NCBI GenBank assembly: GCA_003563465.1
Contig: PWVH01000051.1
Coordinates: 1 to 8,321, forward strand
DNA length: 8,321 nucleotides
DNA from: Coriobacteriaceae bacterium
GTDB taxonomy: Bacteria > Actinomycetota > Coriobacteriia > Anaerosomatales > SLCP01
Direction of reading: 5' to 3'
A program made the translations under genes and the position numbers. Numbering within the stretch: the first letter of the stretch is position 1; each line of letters begins with the position of its first letter. Shown in pieces: positions 1 through 5,208 of the stretch. A model generated the notes under the pieces. It saw only the letters and a list, made by a program, of their open reading frames with translations, was not told the DNA's origin and made no database searches.

Positions 1-1
1 C

Positions 2-205
2 GACGCGCTCACCGGAGGAGCGTTCATCGGCCTGCGCGGAGGAGTGCTCGTTCTCACCGACGGCTCGAGCCTCACCCCCGCCACCCGCTCCTGGCTCATC
101 AGCCACAAGACAGACATCAAAGAGTGCTACGTCTTCGGCGGACCGAACAGCGTGAATCTCGGAGTAATGACCGCGATCGGCGACGCGCTGGACGTGACGC
201 CCTGA
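2..205 (+). CDS. C-terminal end of a cell-wall-binding repeat 2 surface protein (5' partial)
   Basis: An open frame enters from the left edge and ends at TGA 203-205, leaving 67 residues. They read as one cell-wall-binding repeat 2 unit (PF04122 type): a hydrophobic strand (GGVLVLTDGSSLTP), a helix with TRSWL, then the strand-turn YVFGGPNSVN followed by VMTAIGDAL. The 'vy.fGG...Vs..v...i' signature is characteristic of these repeats. They usually occur as three tandem copies anchoring secreted enzymes or adhesins to the wall of Gram-positive bacteria. The catalytic or adhesive part lies outside the window, so the function of the whole protein cannot be told. The next gene starts 17 bases later, so read-through is possible; no hairpin with a T-run separates them. 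Confidence 0.75.
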   Translation, partial: DALTGGAFIGLRGGVLVLTDGSSLTPATRSWLISHKTDIKECYVFGGPNSVNLGVMTAIGDALDVTP

Positions 206-222
206 GAAGCAGGCACGGAATC

Positions 223-726
223 ATGGAACAAGGCGGTGAGGACACCAAAGAGGGTCGAGACGGTGTGAGAAACGGTCTTCGCCGGAAGCAGCGGATCGCT
301 GCGGCGCTGACACTCGGTGTCCTTGTCGCTACTGTCGGTATCGCCTGGCTGCTGGAAGCATCGGCTCGCAGATCCGATGGCTCTGCTCCATATACGGTTC
401 GAGTGGAACAGGCTGGAGAGACGATCGGTGTCCTGGAACTCGAGGACTTGAGGTCGCTGGAACAACAGAGCGTGGTCGCTTTGGGTAGACGGCAGGAGGG
501 CCCTGCGTTGCTGACTGTTCTCGCCACGTGCGGGGTTGACGAGTTCGAACACGTCGAGGTGTTCGGTATGGGCTATAGGGATTCCGGCTACATCAAGCTC
601 AGCGTCGAGGAGATCGATGAAGACATGCTGCTCGACTTCAACAACCGAGGCACGACCAAGCTTGTCAGCCCAGAAATGGCCTGGACGAAGCGGGTTCGTG
701 ACGTCGAGCGGATAGTGGTGAAATGA
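223..726 (+). CDS. Membrane-anchored SUOX-fold (molybdopterin-binding-like) small domain protein
   Basis: This 167-residue protein has a charged cytoplasmic N terminus, one membrane span (about residues 24-44) and an extracytoplasmic domain (56-167). The domain has the layout of the sulfite-oxidase-type oxidoreductase molybdopterin-binding fold: a strand and 'LELEDLRSL' (the usual 'sLedLkalp'), then GPALLTVLATCGVDEFEHVEV (positions 93-113; usual 'G..l.dvL...Gv..fd.v.v'), GYIKLSVEEIDEDMLLDFNNRG (122-143) and a final KLVSPE...KRVRDVERIVV resembling 'rlv.P....k.vK.v..I.v'. Its only cysteine, C103, sits in the 'L...CGVD' segment, not where SUOX coordinates molybdenum, so it is probably a ligand-binding or structural module rather than an enzyme. 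ATG 223 has only a weak ribosome binding site; GTG 265, with GAGGG about 10 bases upstream, is an alternative start that keeps the membrane span. The stop overlaps the next start as ATGA. Confidence 0.6.
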   Translation: MEQGGEDTKEGRDGVRNGLRRKQRIAAALTLGVLVATVGIAWLLEASARRSDGSAPYTVRVEQAGETIGVLELEDLRSLEQQSVVALGRRQEGPALLTVLATCGVDEFEHVEVFGMGYRDSGYIKLSVEEIDEDMLLDFNNRGTTKLVSPEMAWTKRVRDVERIVVK

Positions 727-1307
727 CTTACAAGAACGGATACATCGGTTCTTGGCCGCTACCGGTACGAGATCAGGTGCTCCTGGCGCTTGTGAGTGGT
801 TTGATCATTGCCACCAGAATCGCGATCAGGCCACCCATTCGGATTCCTGGGCACTCGGGTCTGCTCTGGATGGGCCTGATTCTCGTCGGAATCGGTGTGG
901 TGCGTCGACCGGGCGCAGGGACCATGATCGGAATAGTGACCGGGTTGCTTGCCACGGTCATGTATCCGGGGCGGCTCGGGATATTCGTCGGGGTGAGGTA
1001 TCTGATCCCGGGTATCGTCGCCGACCTGTTGTTCGCTTTGTTCGGAGGCCAGCTTAACCGGGCATGGGTGGCTATGATCATCGCAGCGAGCGCTAACATG
1101 GCCAAACTTGCAGTGAACTACTTCGTCGGACTTACTCTCGGCATTCCGGCGGGCTTTCTAGCCGCGGGGCTTGGCGTGGCTTCGACCACACATCTCGTGT
1201 TTGGGGCACTCGGAGGCTTGGCGGCCTCTGCGGTGCTCAATCACTTGCAGAGCACAGGGGCGCTGTCGCGTCTGTGGCCGATGAAGGGAGAGGAGATGGC
1301 CAGTTGA
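723..1307 (+). CDS. Polytopic membrane protein, ECF-transporter S-component-like
   Basis: The 194-residue product is strongly hydrophobic, with about six membrane segments: near residues 18-33, 46-60, 65-82, 90-108, 114-137 and 141-175 (the last possibly two). The glycine-rich helices, the GAGTMIGIVTGLLA segment (64-77) and the 'R.LIPGIVADLLFALFG' stretch (92-108) resemble S components of energy-coupling-factor vitamin or metal transporters, the membrane subunits that bind the substrate. S components normally work with the EcfT scaffold and EcfA ATPases; none is in this window. The ATG overlaps the stop of the SUOX-like gene and the stop overlaps the TTG of the propeller gene, so the three are translationally coupled. 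The substrate cannot be read from the sequence. Another small integral membrane family is possible, since the assignment rests on topology and general character, not a diagnostic motif. Confidence 0.55.
   Translation: MTYKNGYIGSWPLPVRDQVLLALVSGLIIATRIAIRPPIRIPGHSGLLWMGLILVGIGVVRRPGAGTMIGIVTGLLATVMYPGRLGIFVGVRYLIPGIVADLLFALFGGQLNRAWVAMIIAASANMAKLAVNYFVGLTLGIPAGFLAAGLGVASTTHLVFGALGGLAASAVLNHLQSTGALSRLWPMKGEEMAS
1286..1295 (+). promoter_or_regulatory. Ribosome binding site setting the TTG start of the propeller gene
   Basis: GGGAGAGGAG lies 8 bases before TTG 1304. It selects that codon over the upstream in-frame GTG 1274, which has no comparable site and would put ten polar residues before the signal peptide. 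It lies inside the last codons of the S-component-like gene. Confidence 0.7.
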
Positions 1308-3196
1308 GGCACCACGCTGTCGGCCAAGGCACAGTGCGCTTCTGCGCGAGTCTGCTGCTTGTTGCGACCGTGTTCATCGCGGGGACGGCGTCAGCGTATG
1401 CTCAACGCGTCTGGTGCGAGGAGCCAGACCCTGATGCTTATTCTGTTGCATCGTCCTCGGGCGTGCATGTTGGCGATGTCGGGGTGCAGCCGGGTGTCAC
1501 GCTCGAGCGCAGGCTTCTTTGGGAGTGGCGACCTCCTGGGGAAAGCTACTTCGAGCCGTTCTCAGCCTCGCTGCTTTCCAACGGCAACATCCTCATGGCG
1601 TCTAGGACCAACGAGGTCTTCGAAGTGAACAGGGCCAAACAGATCGTATGGTCCTACACGCGGCTGAACGACAACCCGGACCTTATCAATGTCTACTCCG
1701 CCCAGAGGCTTCCCAACGGCAATACACTGATCACCGATCGCAGAGCCGATTTCGTGATAGAGGTCACTCCGGATAAGCGAGTGGTGTGGCGATATGGTGT
1801 GAATCCCGATTCGCTCGAGCCCGGCTCGCTCATGGACCCGTTCTCGGCGACGCGTCTTCCCAATGGAAACACACTGATCGTGGACAACCGTGGGGGAAAC
1901 AGGGTCATAGAGGTGCGCACGTCCGACTACGACCCCGACCAACCGAACCTCGGCTATACCGCTGACAGCATCGTCTGGCAGTACGGCGAGACCGGTGTGC
2001 CCGGGATCGGTCCAGGGCGACTCGCGTCTCCTAGAAACGCACAGCGACTTCTCAACGGCAACACACTCATCACGGATTCGAGTGACCGGAACAACACCGG
2101 CAATCGAGTCATCGAAGTGACCCCGGGTGGCGAGATCGTCTGGCAGCACGGGATCGCTGGCGAAGCTGGTGTCGACGAGGAACGCCTGCACAATCCATCG
2201 GCGGCGCAGCGACTCGGCGATGGCAACACCGTCATTGTCGAAGAGGACGTTAATCGCATGATCGAGGTGAGTGTCGAGGGCGAGATCGTCGATTGGTACG
2301 GTGGTGGTAAGCCAGTGGCAGAGAACGGAGCTCTGCTGAAGCCGCGAGGCATTCAGCGTACAGAATCAGGGACGAGTATCATCGCTGACCAGGGGAACCA
2401 GCGCGTGGCCGAGATCGGCTACGTGGCTATCGGCACGTTCGTATCGAATGAGCTGTCTCTCGACCTCCCCGGCGTTCGCAAGGTGATCACGAGCATCGAC
2501 GTGATCAGCGAGGAGCCTACCGGGACCTCGGTCATTCTCGAGTACTCGCTTGATGGATCCGAGTGGAGGGCCATCGAAGGGTCTTCGGAGTTGGGCGGTG
2601 GCCAGGTAGGGACTCGGTTCCGCTACCGGTTGAAGCTTGCCTCGCAGAGCGCAGCTCATACTCCGGTGGTGCGTAGAGTCTGCGTGAGCTATGACGTAGT
2701 GCCTGACGACTGGAAGCCGCCCGGAGCAGAATCAGGGGAGACCCCTGGACCTACTGCTGGAGGGCCGGAGGAGAGAGATGGCGAAGGCACAGTTCGACCT
2801 AGCGGTACGCCGTCAGAGCCGTCCGCGGTCACCCGTAGAGGGACGGGGGGCCCTACGACCGCGGACGGCTCTGACGGCGAACTAGCGGGGGCTGGATCGG
2901 CTGCTGCCTCTGCCCAAACGAAGAAAGTGGGCGGTTCGATCGCTTCGGACCTGTCGACGGCGCCGGAAGCCGATCCGACCGATTCGCGATTCGTTCACGG
3001 TGCCCTACTCGAATCGGCGACCGGTAGTGTACCTGCCTGGCTGGCTGGGGGTTCTGGGGCTGGGTATCCTGAGGGCTCTGCGGTCGGGCTAGCGCTAGTC
3101 GCTGGTGCGTATGCCATCGGCTTGTTGGGCTCACCAATCTCCCGGGGAGCTCAACGTTTCTTCGCAGGGTTGTTCGCGTCTGGCATGCGGGGTTGA
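1304..3196 (+). CDS. Secreted arylsulfotransferase-type beta-propeller with C-terminal membrane anchor
   Basis: The 630-residue product starts with a signal peptide (hydrophobic 13-31, likely cleaved after AYA at about 33). Residues 70-375 carry six repeats of the blade motif 'LPNGNTLI.D...nrViEv....ivW.yg', near 91, 136, 185, 249, 304 and 353, as in the six-bladed arylsulfate sulfotransferase/NHL-like propellers. Residues 376-465 form a beta-sandwich-like module with the phrase ILEYSLDGSEW, often seen in surface-binding domains. A Pro/Gly/Ser/Thr-rich linker (about 468-565) follows, then a membrane span (about 591-612) and a short basic tail. The propeller holds only two histidines (H282, H296), whereas known ASST enzymes use several, so sulfotransferase activity is doubtful; a binding or scaffolding role at the cell surface is likelier. 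The TTG start overlaps the preceding stop. A 23-bp inverted repeat lies within the linker codons. Confidence 0.75.
   Translation: MRHHAVGQGTVRFCASLLLVATVFIAGTASAYAQRVWCEEPDPDAYSVASSSGVHVGDVGVQPGVTLERRLLWEWRPPGESYFEPFSASLLSNGNILMASRTNEVFEVNRAKQIVWSYTRLNDNPDLINVYSAQRLPNGNTLITDRRADFVIEVTPDKRVVWRYGVNPDSLEPGSLMDPFSATRLPNGNTLIVDNRGGNRVIEVRTSDYDPDQPNLGYTADSIVWQYGETGVPGIGPGRLASPRNAQRLLNGNTLITDSSDRNNTGNRVIEVTPGGEIVWQHGIAGEAGVDEERLHNPSAAQRLGDGNTVIVEEDVNRMIEVSVEGEIVDWYGGGKPVAENGALLKPRGIQRTESGTSIIADQGNQRVAEIGYVAIGTFVSNELSLDLPGVRKVITSIDVISEEPTGTSVILEYSLDGSEWRAIEGSSELGGGQVGTRFRYRLKLASQSAAHTPVVRRVCVSYDVVPDDWKPPGAESGETPGPTAGGPEERDGEGTVRPSGTPSEPSAVTRRGTGGPTTADGSDGELAGAGSAAASAQTKKVGGSIASDLSTAPEADPTDSRFVHGALLESATGSVPAWLAGGSGAGYPEGSAVGLALVAGAYAIGLLGSPISRGAQRFFAGLFASGMRG
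2808..2879. repeat. Perfect 23-bp inverted repeat with 26-base loop inside a coding region
   Basis: Bases 2808-2830 and 2857-2879 are exact reverse complements over 23 positions. The intervening 26 bases can fold further (2835-2841 with 2851-2856, one bulged A). It lies in frame in the low-complexity linker of the propeller gene, encoding roughly residues 502-526 (P/S/E/A on the left arm, T/A/D/G/S on the right). No T-run follows, so it is not an ordinary intrinsic terminator. It could be a palindromic mobile repeat tolerated in a disordered linker, or a structural mRNA element. Confidence 0.9.
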
Positions 3197-3199
3197 GAG

Positions 3200-3206
3200 A
3201 AGGAGG
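3200..3206 (+). promoter_or_regulatory. Ribosome binding site for the TTG start of the ExbB-like gene
   Basis: AAGGAGG lies 8 bases before TTG 3215. The frame is closed upstream by the propeller gene's stop (3194-3196), and the six codons between include no ATG or GTG, so TTG is the only sensible start that keeps the first membrane span. Confidence 0.8.
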
Positions 3207-3214
3207 CTGCCGAG

Positions 3215-3817
3215 TTGTTTACCGAAGGAATCAAGGCGATCATCTACGGCATTGCCACCTTGCTCCTCTACCCGGTGCTCGTGTTCGAGGTGGTCGCACT
3301 CGTGCTCGTATCCTACGAGGCTGGACGCTTCACGCTCGAGGTCGCTAGGCGGAGACAGGCACGTCGCGGCCTGGATATGGAAGCGGTCGGGACTCGGGTG
3401 TACGAGGACAGTGCCGCGATCGTAACGGCGATAGGGGCCCTAGGTGCAGGCCCCGTGCCGAGTTGTGTCAGACGCGCGCTCGAAGGGGGAGTCGAGCTTG
3501 TGCGCGATCGCGTGCTGAAGGCACTGGCCGATGGCGAGTTCGAAGCGAATCGACTGCTTGAGCGCACCCGCATTCTCATACGTCTCGGACCAGTGCTTGG
3601 ACTCATGGGTACCCTCATACCCATATCGCCGGCGCTCGTGGGCCTCGCTCAAGGCGATGTGTTGACGCTCTCGAACAATCTCGTGATCGCATTCTCGACC
3701 ACGGTGGTCGGCTTACTTATAGGTAGCGTTGCATACGTCCTCACGACAGTCCGGGAGCGTCACTATCGGCAGGACGTATCCGATATCGAGTACATTCTCG
3801 ACCGAGCGGTGATGTGA
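3215..3817 (+). CDS. MotA/TolQ/ExbB-family proton-channel protein
   Basis: This 200-residue protein has the three-span layout of the ExbB/TolQ/MotA family: a first span at about 8-33, a charged cytoplasmic stretch (40-118) with a RRRQARRG cluster and an amphipathic helix 'ANRLLERTRILIRLGP', then spans at about 124-143 and 155-179. The core motif RLGPVLGLMGTLIPISPAL (123-141) matches the family 'lGLlGTv.Gi..al' signature, and AFSTTVVGLLIGSVAY (159-174) matches the third span, where threonines line the ion path. It ends with a cytoplasmic helix RERHYRQDVSDIEYIL. Family members form pentameric channels around two copies of an ExbD/TolR/MotB-type protein and convert proton-motive force into mechanical work. 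Here the partner is probably the DUF2149-type protein 3 bases downstream. A TonB/Tol role is unlikely if the organism has no outer membrane. Confidence 0.85.
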   Translation: MFTEGIKAIIYGIATLLLYPVLVFEVVALVLVSYEAGRFTLEVARRRQARRGLDMEAVGTRVYEDSAAIVTAIGALGAGPVPSCVRRALEGGVELVRDRVLKALADGEFEANRLLERTRILIRLGPVLGLMGTLIPISPALVGLAQGDVLTLSNNLVIAFSTTVVGLLIGSVAYVLTTVRERHYRQDVSDIEYILDRAVM

Positions 3818-3820
3818 ACA

Positions 3821-4174
3821 ATGAGATCCCCATCAGGCATCTCCTTTCTAGGGCGCCAAAGTCAGCTGGTGCCCGACAATAGCACCGACCCGATGGAAGC
3901 CATGAGCAGTCTGTTCGACGTCGCTGTCTTGATCGCTGTCGGGTTCCTGATAGTCGCGCTGTCCGGTTTCGGACTCGAAGAGCTGCTCTCTTCCGATGAT
4001 GTCACTATCGTGAAGAATCCGGGTGAGGTGGATATGGAGCTGATACGCAAGGAAGGCCGGACGGTGGAACGCCTCAAGACTCAGGACGTGGCCGGAGAGG
4101 GGATAGGAACCGCCATCGGAACCGTCTTTAGACTCGATGATGGCAGTATCATCTGGGTGCCGACCAGTGAGTGA
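3821..4174 (+). CDS. DUF2149-type single-span protein, ExbD-like
   Basis: This 117-residue protein has a short N-terminal tail, one membrane span (about 34-50) and a small extracytoplasmic domain (51-117, with VTIVKNPGEVDMEL and GSIIWVPTSE). The segment DPMEAMSSLFDVAVLI with the following hydrophobic stretch matches my recollection of DUF2149, a family without known function. The span begins 'SLFDVAVLIAVGFLIVAL', which lines up well with the ExbD helix beginning 'PFIDVMLVLLIIF', whose aspartate is essential for proton transfer; D33 would be its counterpart. The ATG is 3 bases after the stop of the ExbB-like gene, in the same frame. The ribosome binding site is weak, suggesting translational coupling. 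The extracytoplasmic domain is shorter than in ExbD or TolR. Family recognition is fairly secure; the ExbD analogy is inference. Confidence 0.7.
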   Translation: MRSPSGISFLGRQSQLVPDNSTDPMEAMSSLFDVAVLIAVGFLIVALSGFGLEELLSSDDVTIVKNPGEVDMELIRKEGRTVERLKTQDVAGEGIGTAIGTVFRLDDGSIIWVPTSE

Positions 4175-4184
4175 GGCAAAGACG

Positions 4185-4919
4185 ATGCGGGTATTCGTTG
4201 CGTTCGACGACACCGACACGCTTGACGCTTCTAGAGGAACCGGCAAGCTTGCACGCTGGTTCGAAGGCGTGCTGCCTGACGGGTGCTCGCTATGGGCGGT
4301 TGTTCGGCAGCAGCTTCTCGTACACCCGGACATACCGTATACGTCGCACAACAGTTCGGCATGCGTGGTCGTCGAGACGTCTGACGTGACGTTAGTGCCG
4401 GAACTCATCGAGCGCGCGGCCTCTCACGTGGAGCAGCACATGCTTCCTGGTAGCAATCCGGGGGTGTGCGTGGTCGCTGAAGGGAATCGGGCGCTCCCGC
4501 GATTGATGGCGTTCGGTCGTCGAGCTGCGATCGAGGTGGTCAGCCAGGATGACGCCCGCCTTGCTGCCGACGGGGTTCACCTGTCCGGCCACAGAGGGAC
4601 GAACGACGGGATCATCGGTGCGGCTGCAGGAGTCGGTCTGACGGCGTGGGGATGGGCCGGTCGCTTCATCGAGTTCGACCACCTGCGTGACTATCCGGAC
4701 ACGGTTGCGGTCGAGGTACTGGATCAGGCGGGGATGCTTGTTGCTCCGGTCGACCGCAACGTCGCCTCTCCGCGCCCTGACGACATGGTGGCGACGTACG
4801 GTTGGCTTCGACCGCGTCTGTGGGGCGGCCAGCCGGTGATCCCGGTCATGTGTGCCGGGGAAGGTCGATGGGCCGCAATCGGTAAGGCACCGATACACGT
4901 CGATACTGCCGGGTCTTGA
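4185..4919 (+). CDS. TiaS-like N-terminal domain protein (agmatinylcytidine synthetase relative)
   Basis: The 244-residue cytoplasmic protein begins MRVFVAFDDTDTLDASRGTG, matching the 'IDDTDS..G' nucleotide/Mg-binding start of archaeal TiaS, which modifies C34 of tRNA-Ile2 with agmatine. Two further TiaS landmarks follow in order: RQQLLVHPDIPYTSHNSSAC (41-60; TiaS 'vRlNPniPwKTrGN.A') and RGTNDGIIGAAAGVGLTAW (137-155; TiaS 'G.GiIGAlAaig'). It ends where TiaS would continue into its OB-fold and zinc ribbon; those tRNA-contacting parts and any CxxC pair are absent. Bacteria use TilS for this tRNA, so a different substrate is likely, perhaps ATP-dependent modification of a small molecule or cofactor. 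ATG 4185 has GTGAGG ending 8 bases upstream; GTG 4167, within the previous gene, is less likely. It is the last gene of the six-gene run. Confidence 0.65.
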   Translation: MRVFVAFDDTDTLDASRGTGKLARWFEGVLPDGCSLWAVVRQQLLVHPDIPYTSHNSSACVVVETSDVTLVPELIERAASHVEQHMLPGSNPGVCVVAEGNRALPRLMAFGRRAAIEVVSQDDARLAADGVHLSGHRGTNDGIIGAAAGVGLTAWGWAGRFIEFDHLRDYPDTVAVEVLDQAGMLVAPVDRNVASPRPDDMVATYGWLRPRLWGGQPVIPVMCAGEGRWAAIGKAPIHVDTAGS

Positions 4920-5036
4920 TCGGGTGTGGAAGCCGAACTGGCGCACTCCATGCCAGTGGACGTCGTGCCGGGTAGCGCTCGCGCCACGTTCTGGGCGTTT
5001 CGCGTTGGAAGGCGCTGCGGACCGTTCCGAGTCGAG

Positions 5037-5066
5037 TTGCCACCTTTCTGGTTCCTGGGGTATCTT
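5037..5066 (+). promoter_or_regulatory. Candidate sigma-70-type promoter for the tup operon
   Basis: TTGCCA (5037-5042) and TATCTT (5061-5066) are separated by 18 bases, giving 5 of 6 and 4 of 6 matches to the consensus. A start near 5073 would produce a leader of about 135 nt that contains all the predicted stems before tupA. No other equally good pair was noticed in the 289-base gap. Confidence 0.4.
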
Positions 5067-5073
5067 CTGGTTG

Positions 5074-5200
5074 CGCCGCGCATGACTGCGGCGACATACG
5101 TCTCCGAGTCCGGATCTCCTAACGTCCAGCCGAGCGGGCCACGGATGCCGGACCGATAGGGCGGAGCAGGGAAACCGCTTCACCTCCCAGTGGAAAGGAG
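5074..5200 (+). promoter_or_regulatory. Structured leader upstream of tupA, candidate Moco/Tuco riboswitch
   Basis: The leader can form a 6-bp hairpin (5074-5079 with 5088-5093). It is followed by an outer stem (5102-5106 with 5162-5166) enclosing a 9-bp stem with one bulged G (5108-5116 with 5144-5153). That stem is capped by short pairings 5123-5125/5141-5143 and 5129-5131/5137-5139. Downstream, GGGAAACC is followed by CTCC (5184-5187), which can pair with GGAG (5197-5200), the ribosome binding site of tupA. The CTCCGAGTCCGG start, the GAAACC segment and the CCTCCCAGTGGAAAGGAG end recall the Moco RNA motif, known upstream of Mo/W cofactor and transport genes. Position and gene context fit ligand control of translation. 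The stems are read directly from sequence; class membership is from memory and needs a covariance search. Confidence 0.5.
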
Positions 5201-5208
5201 AACAGATC

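Noticed and set aside
1562..2191. Minus-strand open frame of 209 codons across the propeller repeats
   Set aside because: It mirrors the repeat periodicity of the propeller gene on the opposite strand and shows no independent motif; a shadow frame.
2808..2879. The large inverted repeat as an intrinsic terminator or as IS terminal repeats
   Set aside because: It lies mid-gene with no T-run, the reading frame continues intact through it, and the 26-base interior is too short to hold a transposase. Kept as an unexplained palindrome instead.
4937..4957. Hairpin ACTGGC...GCCAGT just after the TiaS-like gene, considered as a terminator
   Set aside because: Only 6 bp with a 9-base loop and no following T-run, so it does not qualify as an intrinsic terminator.
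4926..5159. Possible 77-codon plus-strand gene between the TiaS-like gene and tupA
   Set aside because: No convincing ribosome binding site, no recognisable motif, and it spans the candidate promoter and structured leader of tupA.
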